From: Mesobacillus sp. AQ2
GTDB lineage: Bacteria; Bacillota; Bacilli; Bacillales; Cytobacillaceae
Reading direction: 5' to 3'
Assembly: GCF_030122805.1 (NCBI RefSeq)
Contig: NZ_CP126080.1
Span: forward strand, 811,001 to 875,000
Length of the DNA: 64,000 bases
Both the position numbers and the translations under genes were made by a program. The notes beneath the pieces are model-generated. The model saw only the letters and a list, made by a program, of their open reading frames with translations, searched no databases and was not told the DNA's origin. Each line of letters begins with the position of its first letter. Positions within the stretch are counted from its first letter, which is position 1. Below, piece after piece: positions 26,498-34,391 of the stretch.

Positions 26498-27082
26498 ATG
26501 AACAAGAATTTAACAGAAATCATTTTTTTGCTCGATCGCAGCGGTTCGATGGCAGGGCTTGAGAGCGACACGGTAGGCGGCTTCAATGCTTTTGTGAAAA
26601 AACAGTCGGAGCTTGCAGGCGAAACGGTCCTGACAACCGTACTCTTTGATGATGAATATGAGGTCCTTTGGAATGGAATCGATGCCAGGCATGCAAAGCT
26701 GACAGAAGACGAGTATTTTGTCCGCGGTACCACTGCACTGCTGGATGCCGTCGGGAAAACCATCCTGGATGTCGGCTGCCGGCTGGCAAAGACCTCGGAA
26801 GACCGCAAGCCTGGCAAAATCATCTTCGTCATCACCACGGATGGAATGGAGAATGCGAGCCGGGAGTTCACATATGGAAAAGTGAAGGAACTGATCCAGC
26901 ACCAGCAGGAAAAGTACAGCTGGGAGTTCATCTTCATGGGCGCCAATATCGATGTTGCCAATGAAGCTGAAAATCTCGGAATCAACCTTGATAACTCTTT
27001 TAACTTCGAAGCCTCTGAAAAAGGCATCGAAATGATGTATGAGATGGTTTCAGAATCAATCATTGAAAAAAGAATGAAATAA
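26498..27082 (+). CDS. von Willebrand factor A domain protein
   Basis: The cytoplasmic protein of about 194 residues is one vWA domain. The MIDAS metal-binding motif is complete: DRSGSM (DxSxS) at about residues 13-18, the threonine in RGTTALLDA and the aspartate in TTDGMENAS. Such stand-alone vWA proteins bind Mg2+ and mediate protein contacts in stress or metal-linked complexes. ATG 26489 lies only one base after AGGAGG, so ATG 26498 is the start. The zinc-ribbon/DUF4352 gene follows 16 bases later on the same strand and probably shares the transcript. Confidence 0.85.
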   Translation: MNKNLTEIIFLLDRSGSMAGLESDTVGGFNAFVKKQSELAGETVLTTVLFDDEYEVLWNGIDARHAKLTEDEYFVRGTTALLDAVGKTILDVGCRLAKTSEDRKPGKIIFVITTDGMENASREFTYGKVKELIQHQQEKYSWEFIFMGANIDVANEAENLGINLDNSFNFEASEKGIEMMYEMVSESIIEKRMK

Positions 27083-27098
27083 AATCAGGAGGCAGACC

Positions 27099-27751
27099 AT
27101 GATGGACAATAAATTGGGGAACTGCAAGACGTGCGGAAAGGAAATCGCCAAAGGTGTGAAAAAATGCCCTCATTGCGGCAAAGACCAGCGCAGATTTTTG
27201 GAAGGCATAAAATTTTGAGTTTCATAGGCATATTGATTTTGTTTGGAATCGTCGGTCCAGCACTTAGTGGCGGGGAAGAGGAAGAGGGTAAGGCAGACGG
27301 TGCTTCAGCAACAACCGCGGCAGCCCCGGCAAAAGAAGAAAAAGTATATAAGTTGGGAGAAGCTGTTCAGACAGATAAAGTGGAAATCACCGTCACTAAA
27401 TTTGAAGAAAAAGACCAGGTAGGCAATGAGTTCGTCAACAAGGCAGTATCCGAAGGGGGCACCTTCGTAGCGATCCAATATAAAATCAAGAACACTTCAA
27501 AAAAACCGGTTGGAATGTTCGACTACCCTGCTGTCAGCCTTGTCGATGAAGAAGGAACAGAGTATGACGCTGACATTGATGCATCTTCCAATTACGCGAT
27601 TGAGACTAATGTTGATAACGCCAAGATTGCGAGCGACCTGAACCCTGGCATCACTGTGACTGATACGAAAGTATTTGAAGTATCAAAGGAAAGCTTTGCT
27701 GCAGGTAAATGGTTCATCGAGGTAGGCGGCGAGAAAGTGCAGCTGAAATAG
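27099..27751 (+). pseudogene. Zinc ribbon-TM-DUF4352 protein, split by a frameshift
   Basis: Frame one starts at ATG 27099/27102 after AGGAGG and encodes a zinc ribbon (CKTCGKE...KCPHCGKDQR, two CxxC pairs), but stops at about 27218. A frame one base away continues FGRHKILSFIGILILFGIVG, a membrane helix, then a low-complexity linker (EEEEGKADGASATTAAAPAK) and a DUF4352 beta-sandwich (EVQ-type VEITVTKFEEKDQVG to the end). Adding one T to the run of five at about 27194-27198 joins the two frames. So this is either a natural frameshift or a homopolymer sequencing error. DUF4352 proteins are surface-exposed immunoglobulin-like proteins of unknown role. Confidence 0.8.
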
Positions 27752-27785
27752 AGTCAAAACCCGGGGTGTGCCGGGTATTTTGTCT

Positions 27786-27803
27786 CTGACATCTTCCGGA
27801 CAT
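27786..27803. promoter_or_regulatory. Candidate response-regulator site, distal direct repeat
   Basis: CTGACAT-cttc-CGGACAT is a pair of heptamers 11 bp apart. It differs at two positions from the proximal site 109 bp downstream. Confidence 0.4.
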
Positions 27804-27894
27804 GAAAAAACTCTAAATAGCAAAACAGGCAGGCTGAAACTCGCTATTCCAGATCACTGTCAACTTGCCTGAAATTTTTACTTCTTTTTTTCGC

Positions 27895-27933
27895 CTGACA
27901 TTTTCCTGACATATTCACTCTGTAAATTATAAG
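27895..27933 (+). promoter_or_regulatory. Candidate promoter with proximal direct-repeat site
   Basis: CTGACAT (27895) and CTGACAT (27906) are 11 bp apart, the spacing used by OmpR/PhoB-type dimers. The second overlaps a possible -35 (CTGACA) placed 16 bp from TATAAG (27928-27933). The downstream gene starts at 27994. Confidence 0.45.
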
Positions 27934-27993
27934 TATAAGGTCCATGTCCATCACGGATCTGAAAAAAAGATTGTTTATAGGAGGATGTCAGAA

Positions 27994-29067
27994 ATGAAAA
28001 AGAAATCAGTCATAGGATTCACCATCGCGGGTGCATTATTGCTGGGAGGCTATGCTACCACATCATTAGCGAATGATGATAGCTCCACCAGCACAGCCGC
28101 AAGCACAGTTAAAAGCTTCTTTGGAAAAGGGTTTGGCCATAAAGGATATATGGGAGGCAACTCCGAAGCCTTGATTGAAAAGGCTAAAGAACTTGGAATC
28201 AGCACTTCAGGCAAAACAGCAGAAACATTGATGAGTGAGATCCGGGAAGCAACAATCAAAAATGAAGCCAAAGATCTGGGAATCAAGACAGACGGCAAGG
28301 ATATCACAGCACTTGCCGAGGAAGTACAGTTGGCCAATCTGAAGGCAAAAGCGAAGGATCTCGGCATTTCTGCAGATGGGAAGGATGCAGACGCGCTTCG
28401 CGATGCCATCCGCTTAGAAAACATGAAGGATAAAGCAAAGGAACTTGGGGTGTCTACCGACAACAAGGATGTTCAGACTTTAATGGAAGATATCCGTACA
28501 GCGAACTTGAATAAAAAAGCGAAAGAGCTGGGCGTTTCTGCGGAAGGCAAAGACCTGCAGACGCTTCAGCAGGAAGTCCATACTGCCTATATCAATCAAC
28601 AGGCGAAAAAGTATGGAGTTACAGTAGAAGGCAAGGATATCCGCGAAATCATGCAAGAAGTCCAGACGGCAAAAGTAAAAGCAGATGCAAAGGAACTGAA
28701 CATTACTATCGATGGCAAGACGATTGGGGAAATTGCCCAGGAAGTACAGGAAAAGAAAGTCGTGAACCTTGCGAAGGAACTGGGTATTTCCACTGCGGAT
28801 AAGGATTCACAGGAACTGATCCAGGAGATTAGGGACAAGGATGCTGACAAGCTTGATGAGCTGTTTGAAGATGGAATGGGCCGCTTTGGTATGAAAGGCA
28901 TGGGCGGCGGCTTTGGACACGGCGAGGGATTCGGCGGCGGCCATGGTGGAATGGGACAAAACGGCAGATTCGGCGGCGGCCAAGGCGAAATCGGACAAAA
29001 CGGCGGGTTCGGCGGTAAAGGCGGCCGTGGCGGCATGCACAATAAAGGTGCCGGTCAGGGCTTTTAA
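27994..29067 (+). CDS. Secreted protein with eight 28-residue HeH/SAP-like repeats and Gly/His-rich tail
   Basis: The protein has about 357 residues. A Sec signal peptide (1-26, ending TTSLA) is followed by a linker and then eight contiguous 28-residue repeats from about residue 63 to 286. The repeat consensus is KAKELGIsxxGKdxxxLxxEI, which resembles the helix-extended loop-helix (SAP/HeH) fold. The tail (about 295-357) is rich in Gly, His, Met and Gln (GGGFGHGEGFGGG). ATG 27985 abuts the AGGAGG, so ATG 27994 is the start. The gene precedes a two-component system and has its own promoter with paired direct repeats. The function is unknown; a cell-envelope role is inferred. Confidence 0.75.
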   Translation: MKKKSVIGFTIAGALLLGGYATTSLANDDSSTSTAASTVKSFFGKGFGHKGYMGGNSEALIEKAKELGISTSGKTAETLMSEIREATIKNEAKDLGIKTDGKDITALAEEVQLANLKAKAKDLGISADGKDADALRDAIRLENMKDKAKELGVSTDNKDVQTLMEDIRTANLNKKAKELGVSAEGKDLQTLQQEVHTAYINQQAKKYGVTVEGKDIREIMQEVQTAKVKADAKELNITIDGKTIGEIAQEVQEKKVVNLAKELGISTADKDSQELIQEIRDKDADKLDELFEDGMGRFGMKGMGGGFGHGEGFGGGHGGMGQNGRFGGGQGEIGQNGGFGGKGGRGGMHNKGAGQGF

Positions 29068-29096
29068 TAACCTGCTGCCTTTAAAAGCCCCTTTTT
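29058..29096 (+). terminator. Intrinsic terminator overlapping the stop codon
   Basis: The 10-bp stem GGGCTTTTAA/TTAAAAGCCC, whose left arm includes the stop codon region, is followed by CTTTTT. Confidence 0.75.
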
Positions 29097-29113
29097 AAAA
29101 AATATTGTCAAAG

Positions 29114-29140
29114 TCCCCCGGTAAAAACGGGGGATTTTCT
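29114..29140 (+). terminator. Second terminator-like hairpin
   Basis: The stem TCCCCCG/CGGGGGA with a 7-base loop is followed by TTTTCTT, 20 bp after the first hairpin. Confidence 0.75.
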
Positions 29141-29165
29141 TGTAAGATGATAATATAGATATTCA

Positions 29166-29200
29166 GTTCGAGTAGTTCCAGCTTCAGCGATTGCCGGGAC
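29166..29200. repeat. Partial copy of the dispersed intergenic repeat
   Basis: ttcgag...gttCCAGCTTCAGCG matches the first 30 bases or so of the repeat at 3339-3470 and then diverges (attgccgggacg). Confidence 0.5.
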
Positions 29201-29242
29201 GTTTAGGCAGTGTGGCTTTTAAGAATAACAGGAGGAGCGGCA

Positions 29243-29929
29243 ATGAAGACGATCTTGATAGTAGAAGACGAAGAAACGATTTCGAGAGTGCTGGCGGTTT
29301 ACTTGAAGCATGAAGGCTATGAGGTGGTACAAGCCTATGATGGCGGCGAAGGGCTGGGATTGTTTGCTCAGCGTAAGCCTGATCTTGTGCTGCTGGATGT
29401 CATGCTGCCGGGAATGGACGGCTGGTCTATTTTAAAGGAAATCCGTAAAACCAGTGCCTGTCCGGTCATCATGCTGACAGCCCTCGGAGATATTGACTAT
29501 CGTCTAAAAGGTTTGAATCAGGGGGCGGACGACTATATCTCCAAGCCATTCGTCGGCGAAGAAGTGGTTGCCAGAGTCAATGCGGTGCTGCGCCGTTCCT
29601 CCAATGTCCTCGATACCGAAAATGAGAAACAATTTGGCAGCCTGAAAATCAATATGGATTCACATGTTGTCACAGTCAATGGTGAAAAAGTGGTGCTGAC
29701 GCCAAAGGACCTCAGTTTGCTGTTATTCCTGGCTGAGAGGCCAAACCGGACCTTTACGAGGGAAGATTTAATTGAAAGTGTCTGGGGAATGGATTATGAC
29801 GGGAGCGACCGGGCTGTGGACCTGTCCGTCAAACGCATACGCCAATCATTGGCGGCTTGGCCTGCAGAACAGGGTGAAATCAGGACATTAAGAGGATTGG
29901 GGTATCAGTTCAGTGTTTACGACAAATAA
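29243..29929 (+). CDS. Response regulator, OmpR/PhoB family
   Basis: This DNA-binding response regulator of 228 residues has an N-terminal receiver domain. The phospho-acceptor is D52 (LVLLDVMLPGMDG), the acidic pocket is E8-D9-E10, the switch is T79 and the lysine is K101 (SKPF). The C-terminal winged helix contains RTFTREDLIESVWG and DRAVDLSVKRIR. The start ATG 29243 follows AGGAGGAGC; the frame is open from 29210. It overlaps the sensor kinase gene by 17 bp, so the two are translationally coupled. A likely target is the repeat-protein promoter upstream. Confidence 0.93.
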   Translation: MKTILIVEDEETISRVLAVYLKHEGYEVVQAYDGGEGLGLFAQRKPDLVLLDVMLPGMDGWSILKEIRKTSACPVIMLTALGDIDYRLKGLNQGADDYISKPFVGEEVVARVNAVLRRSSNVLDTENEKQFGSLKINMDSHVVTVNGEKVVLTPKDLSLLLFLAERPNRTFTREDLIESVWGMDYDGSDRAVDLSVKRIRQSLAAWPAEQGEIRTLRGLGYQFSVYDK

Positions 29930-31322
29930 CAAACCAACAACTCTTCTGAGATATTGGACAACCAGGTATCTTTTTACCCTTGTTGTCGGACTGCTGTTGC
30001 TAGGGGCCGGGTCAATGTGGTGGATCAGGCAAACCACGCTGGAGAACCGGTTGAATTTAATGGAGTATCTGGCGGTCGAAACAGCGGATCGATTCGGGCA
30101 ATCCACGGCAAATAATGATTATGGACGCCTTGACCGCAGGCTGCAGGACAGAGCCAGAATCCTTCAAATGGAAAATCAGCCTCAGCTTTTCATTACTGAT
30201 TTGGAAGGCAATATCCTTAATTCGGGGCCGATGAAGGGCGGAGGAGGTCCTCATCACACATCGGGAGAAGTTCCTGCCTCCGTGTTTAAAAATGAAGATA
30301 CAATTAACAAGCAGAGTATAAATGGTCAGCAAATCTATGCCGTTAAATCTCCTATCTTAATGAATGAACTTCAAACCGGCTGGGTAGTTGTGATGCAGAG
30401 TGCGGACGAATTGGCCGATGTCAATCAGGAATACCGTTTGTTGATCGTTTTATTGCTTGGATTGGGTTTGCTTGGCTGGGTCGTCATTTATCTTCTTACA
30501 AAAAAAATCCTCAAGCCCATCCAGGATGTCGCACAGGCTGCGGCACAGGTACGGGAAGGAGATTATGACATCAAACTGGATTCTAATCCAAAAGAACTTG
30601 AGATACATCAACTTGTAACTTCCTTTAAAGAAATGACCAATCGTCTTACACAGCTGGAGCAAATGCGTGCCGAGCTGCTGGCTGGTGTGACGCATGATCT
30701 GAAAACGCCTGTTACTTCGATCAGCGGCCTTGTCCAGGCAGTTCGGGATGGAATCGTCACAGGGGAGGAGCGCCAGGAATTCCTGGATATCACGCTGAAA
30801 GAAATCCAAAGATTGCAGAGCATGATTTCCGATTTGCTCGACTTCAATTCCCTGGCTGCCGGCGCCATTACCATTCGGCCGGAAAATTGCGATCTGAACA
30901 AGCTGGTTGAGGACATTGGCCGACAATGGCAGCTGACACAAACTGAACCAGTTGACCTCAGGGTGATCACACCGGAATCATCGGTATACAGAATGACTGA
31001 TCCGCTCCGGCTGCAGCAAATCCTCATCAACCTGTTGAATAACTCCCATCAGGCTATAGGCGATTCAGGCTCAATCTCCATCATCCTGTCTGAGGAAAGA
31101 ATAGATGTAAAAGATACGGGTTCAGGCATACCAGAGGAAGAGCAGACGCTAGTATTTGAACGGTTCTTCCGTGGTGAGACGAAAAAACTAAAGGTCAGGG
31201 GACTTGGACTGGGGCTTCCTTTCAGTAAAATGCTTGCCCGGTCGCTCGGGGCAGACTTGATTTTAAAGGAGAGCAATTCAAGCGGCACGACCTTTTCATT
31301 ACTGTGGCCAAAAGAAACATAA
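29913..31322 (+). CDS. Sensor histidine kinase
   Basis: The membrane sensor kinase has 469 residues: helix 1 at about 17-38, an extracellular sensor region of about 135 residues and helix 2 at about 176-197. A HAMP domain follows (about 198-250), then the HisKA dimerisation helix with H261 (VTHDLKTPVTS). The ATPase domain has the N box LINLLNNSHQAIG near 371-383, DTGSGIPEEE and GLGLGLPFSK. The start is GTG 29913 inside the regulator gene. The extracellular loop contains GGGGPHH, which could bind metal, but the true stimulus is not visible. Confidence 0.92.
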   Translation: MFTTNNKPTTLLRYWTTRYLFTLVVGLLLLGAGSMWWIRQTTLENRLNLMEYLAVETADRFGQSTANNDYGRLDRRLQDRARILQMENQPQLFITDLEGNILNSGPMKGGGGPHHTSGEVPASVFKNEDTINKQSINGQQIYAVKSPILMNELQTGWVVVMQSADELADVNQEYRLLIVLLLGLGLLGWVVIYLLTKKILKPIQDVAQAAAQVREGDYDIKLDSNPKELEIHQLVTSFKEMTNRLTQLEQMRAELLAGVTHDLKTPVTSISGLVQAVRDGIVTGEERQEFLDITLKEIQRLQSMISDLLDFNSLAAGAITIRPENCDLNKLVEDIGRQWQLTQTEPVDLRVITPESSVYRMTDPLRLQQILINLLNNSHQAIGDSGSISIILSEERIDVKDTGSGIPEEEQTLVFERFFRGETKKLKVRGLGLGLPFSKMLARSLGADLILKESNSSGTTFSLLWPKET

Positions 31323-31353
31323 GAAAAGGTCTGCATCTATCTTTGCAGCCCAC

Positions 31354-32421
31354 TTAAGCGTTTAGTAATTGATTAATAGATACATCCAGTTTTTCAGATT
31401 CACTGCCATCCAGCCATTCTTCTGGAATGGTAATGAATCTGGCGTTGCCCCCATTTAAATAACTATAGATGATTTGAGCTTCATCAAGTTCCTCCTTGCC
31501 GATGATGACAGATTTCCTTTTCTTACTCTGCTGGAAGAAGTAAAAGATGTTGTCCCTGATCTCCACTGCTAGCTGCCTGAACTTCTCTGAATGGTATTCC
31601 TTGCTAAAAATGACTTTATGCCCTTTGATCAGGAAAACCTTCAGTGTGCGGTCATTGATCCTTTCAACCACAACAATGTTTTTATTTCCTCCAGTGAATT
31701 GGATCATATTTTCTTTATACAAAAGGATGGAGAGTGATTTCATGTAATTCCTGTATTTTGCTGCTTCTTCAAATTGGTTTTCTTCGGAGGCCTGATTCAT
31801 TTTCTGCTCTAATTCGTCCAAGATCTCTTCATTAGATCCCTGAAGGAAAGTAATGAACCTTTCCACGATCCTATTGTATTGCTCAACCTCTGTTCCTCCT
31901 AAACACAGACCATTACACTTCCCCAGGGTATAGTTCAGGCAAGGGGAACCCTTGAGTGGCTGAAGACAATTTATTTTAAAATACTCCTTCAAGTTCTCAA
32001 TTGCTTTTTTCACATAAATCATGCTGGTATAGGGTCCAAAATAAATTGTGCCGCTACCTTCGGATTTTTCAGAAGCAATTGAAATTTTCCGGTAAGGCCC
32101 GTCCATCTTAATTGCAATATAAGAGTAAGGAAGGTGGCTCTTCATTTTCTTGTTAAAAAGAGGCTGTAATTCTTTGATGAGCTTGCACTCAAGCAAGAAT
32201 GCCTCGAATTCCGTATCAGTATGCAGAACATGAAAATCATTTATGTTAGCAACCATCTTTTTAATTTTTTGCGGATGGGCTGCAGAGTTTTGAAAATAAG
32301 TTTGGACCCGTTTCTTGAGGTTTTTCGCTTTCCCGACATAAATCACTGTGCCCTTTTGATCTTTCATAAGGTAAACCCCAGGAGTCAAAGGAAGGTTTTT
32401 GACCTTTTCTTTTAAATTCAT
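31354..32421 (-). CDS. UvrC-like GIY-YIG endonuclease lacking the C-terminal nuclease
   Basis: The 355-residue protein matches only the N-terminal half of UvrC (about 590 residues). It has the GIY-YIG nuclease with GVY (15-17), YVG (28-30) and R38. A Cys-rich segment (CLQPLKGSPCLNY...CNGLC) corresponds to the four cysteines that bind an iron-sulfur cluster in UvrC. A UVR domain lies at about 200-235. The RNase H-like 5' nuclease and HhH domains are absent. It is therefore comparable to Cho, which makes a 3' incision in nucleotide excision repair. It stands alone and is divergent from nothing nearby; no LexA-like box was recognised. Confidence 0.85.
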   Translation of the reverse strand: MNLKEKVKNLPLTPGVYLMKDQKGTVIYVGKAKNLKKRVQTYFQNSAAHPQKIKKMVANINDFHVLHTDTEFEAFLLECKLIKELQPLFNKKMKSHLPYSYIAIKMDGPYRKISIASEKSEGSGTIYFGPYTSMIYVKKAIENLKEYFKINCLQPLKGSPCLNYTLGKCNGLCLGGTEVEQYNRIVERFITFLQGSNEEILDELEQKMNQASEENQFEEAAKYRNYMKSLSILLYKENMIQFTGGNKNIVVVERINDRTLKVFLIKGHKVIFSKEYHSEKFRQLAVEIRDNIFYFFQQSKKRKSVIIGKEELDEAQIIYSYLNGGNARFITIPEEWLDGSESEKLDVSINQLLNA

Positions 32422-32860
32422 GTCCGCCCCCTCAATTATCTCTAATTTTTTGAATCCTTATATATCTTCATATTTTAGCATAATAGGTGATTAAGACTCT
32501 TTATAAGCAAATAAAGGTGTAATTCTTTAGAATGTTCCCGCTTTCATTCACTATCTCGGCCATATGCTCGCGAATCACCTCGTATCCCTTGAAACTTATC
32601 CTCAGGATGTTACCATAAGTAACGTTGATAAAGGCTGTTTTCGTAAAGATTGTTGTTAAAATCCTAAAGCCGATTTTAACGTGATAAGAAGCCATTTTGA
32701 AGTTCGGAATGAAGTGAGCAGGCTCTTTTCTCATAATTAGCATAAATCTTGTGAAGAAACATAGGTCATTCAATCCAATTTTGTAGCCAAAAGCAACAAA
32801 GTTTGAGAAAAGAGCCTTGATAAAAAGCGAACGGAAATAAAAGTGATGAGGTGAATGCGG
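32422..32860. other. 439-bp intergenic region upstream of the P5C reductase gene
   Basis: The region holds a 9-bp perfect inverted repeat GTTAAAATC/GATTTTAAC (32655-32680). It also holds a 90-codon minus-strand open frame (32501-32773, TTG start) that has no ribosome site and that I do not recognise. The frame stays open, without a start codon, up to the reductase gene. No T-box is visible, although proline genes in Bacillus often have one. Coding status is unresolved. Confidence 0.4.
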
Positions 32861-33703
32861 TTGTTAAAACATAAAAAAGTAGCGTTTTTAGGTGCAGGAT
32901 CAATGGCGGAAGCGATGATTTCTGGTGTGGTCAAGTCAGGGAAAATGCGTGCAGAACAAGTTTATGTTACGAACAAAAGCAATGCAGCCAGACTGGAACG
33001 ACTGGAATCCAGATATGGAATCATTGCGATGCCTCAGGCTGAATTGCCATATGAAGAAATAGATCTATTTATTTTAGCGATGAAGCCAAAAGGAGCAGCG
33101 GATGCGCTTGCGGATTTGAAAGGCAAAGTAGTGCCTGGCCAGGTGGTTGTTTCGGTTCTGGCGGGTATATCAACTGGGTTTATGGAAGAAAATCTAAACC
33201 TTGGCCAGCAGGTGATCCGCGTCATGCCGAACACATCAAGCATGATCCAGGAATCTGCCACTGCGATGTCTCCAGGCAGACATACAACGAACGAAAATAT
33301 AGAGGATGCAAAAGAACTGTTAAGCAGCATGGGCAAGGTGTTCCTGATTGAAGAGGAACAGATGGATATCTTCACTGGATTGGCCGGCAGCGGCCCTGCT
33401 TATTTTTATTATTTGATGGAGCACATGGAGCGAGTCGGCAAAGAAAACGGCCTGGACGAAAAAATGGCCCGTGAAATCATTGCCCAGACCATCCTCGGTG
33501 CGGCGAAAATGATTTTCGAAAAGGATGAAACACCAGAGGTACTAAGGAAAAATGTAACCTCTCCGAATGGAACGACAGCCTCCGGACTGAACGCCTTGAG
33601 AAAATATAACGGCGGTACGGCAATTTCCCAGGCAGTCAGCCATGCGGCAAACCGGTCGAAAGAAATCAATAAAGAACTCGAAGGCGTCCTCGTTCCATCT
33701 TAA
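32861..33703 (+). CDS. proI: Pyrroline-5-carboxylate reductase
   Basis: The enzyme reduces 1-pyrroline-5-carboxylate to proline with NADPH, the last step of proline synthesis. The protein of about 280 residues has the N-terminal Rossmann motif FLGAGSMAEAM and the C-terminal signature with TSPNGTTASGLNAL. GSGPAYFYYLME lies in the centre. The frame opens at ATG 32855, but GAGGTG (32849-32854) makes TTG 32861 the better start. Bacillus has three isozymes (ProG, ProH, ProI); assignment to ProI is a best guess. A perfect bidirectional terminator follows. Confidence 0.88.
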   Translation: MLKHKKVAFLGAGSMAEAMISGVVKSGKMRAEQVYVTNKSNAARLERLESRYGIIAMPQAELPYEEIDLFILAMKPKGAADALADLKGKVVPGQVVVSVLAGISTGFMEENLNLGQQVIRVMPNTSSMIQESATAMSPGRHTTNENIEDAKELLSSMGKVFLIEEEQMDIFTGLAGSGPAYFYYLMEHMERVGKENGLDEKMAREIIAQTILGAAKMIFEKDETPEVLRKNVTSPNGTTASGLNALRKYNGGTAISQAVSHAANRSKEINKELEGVLVPS

Positions 33704-33708
33704 TATAG

Positions 33709-33743
33709 AGAAAGCTCCCGGAAGTTTACTCCGGGAGCTTTCT
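33709..33743. terminator. Bidirectional intrinsic terminator
   Basis: The 13-bp stem AGAAAGCTCCCGG/CCGGGAGCTTTCT lies between the P5C reductase gene and the converging minus-strand gene. Confidence 0.9.
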
Positions 33744-33745
33744 TT

Positions 33746-34225
33746 CTACATATACACGCGATAACCGCGCCACTTTTCAAAAAGATACTGGAACCCATAC
33801 AGTAAGTATGCTTTGTAATGCAAATAGAAAAAGAACTGTATATGGCTCAATTTGTTCAGCCTGATGATTTTAAGCCTCTTTAGCACATCAATCAAGAAGA
33901 ACGCAAATGCGCCGTCGGCAATCGCATTGAGTGTGATGAATTTTTTGAAGTTCCCCTCTGAAATCTTCAGAAGCCACATCGACAGCGGCATATAAGGTCC
34001 AATGCTGAAAGGGAGTTCATCCCGCATAAATGACTTTCGTTTATTGTAAAACTTCCACCAGTTCCGCTTGTGGCCATACATATGGTTAAAAATTTCAAAA
34101 ACAATGATAAAAATGCCTGCAAATGAGTAGCGTTTGAAGCTTCTTTTGCCGATGAACAGTAACGACAACCATGGAACAATAATCAATACAAGATTAAAAA
34201 CGAAATGCCTCTTCGTAATCTTCAG
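33746..34225 (-). CDS. Hypothetical membrane protein, probable CTG start
   Basis: The protein has several hydrophobic segments and aromatic-rich stretches (SFAGIFIIVFEIFNHMYG, PYMPLSMWLLKISEG); the family is not recognised. With a TTG start (34186) it has 146 residues, but that codon has no ribosome site. Extending the frame 13 codons upstream gives the natural N terminus MKITKRHFVFNLV beginning at a CTG (34223-34225). GAGGTGA lies about 7 bases ahead of this CTG, and a stop codon lies just beyond. A CTG start, 159 residues, is therefore the best model. Confidence 0.6.
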   Translation of the reverse strand: MKITKRHFVFNLVLIIVPWLSLLFIGKRSFKRYSFAGIFIIVFEIFNHMYGHKRNWWKFYNKRKSFMRDELPFSIGPYMPLSMWLLKISEGNFKKFITLNAIADGAFAFFLIDVLKRLKIIRLNKLSHIQFFFYLHYKAYLLYGFQYLFEKWRGYRVYM

Positions 34226-34332
34226 ATGTCTTCACCTCAAATCCATTTAATCCTTCTATAAACTAGCCATAAATTAGAAACTTTAATCAGGTATAAAAAT
34301 AAGAAATTCATTCGGTTTATTTTTCATAATTA

Positions 34333-34362
34333 TTGAAAAAGTGGCACTGCTTGACATATAAT
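34333..34362 (+). promoter_or_regulatory. Sigma-A promoter of the ABC exporter gene
   Basis: TTGAAA (34333-34338) and TATAAT (34357-34362) are separated by 18 bp, 30 bp before the ATG. A second -35-like TTGACA overlaps the spacer. Confidence 0.6.
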
Positions 34363-34391
34363 CACTTGAAGATATTAAAGGAGAACAAGTT

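Noticed and set aside
27131..27230. Start of the DUF4352 gene at the GTG in the zinc-ribbon region
   Set aside because: The first residues of that frame are an out-of-frame reading of the zinc ribbon, and there is no ribosome site at 27131.
28596..29040. Minus-strand Pro-rich or Ala-rich frames opposite the 28-residue-repeat protein
   Set aside because: They are antisense shadows of the Gly/His-rich tail; the plus-strand gene has signal peptide, ribosome site and regular repeats.
32501..32773. 90-codon minus-strand frame ahead of the P5C reductase gene
   Set aside because: It has no ribosome site at its TTG and no recognised similarity; it is mentioned only within the intergenic entry.
32422..32860. 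T-box riboswitch before the P5C reductase gene
   Set aside because: No AGGGTGG-type T-box sequence or terminator is present, although proline genes of Bacillus often use one.
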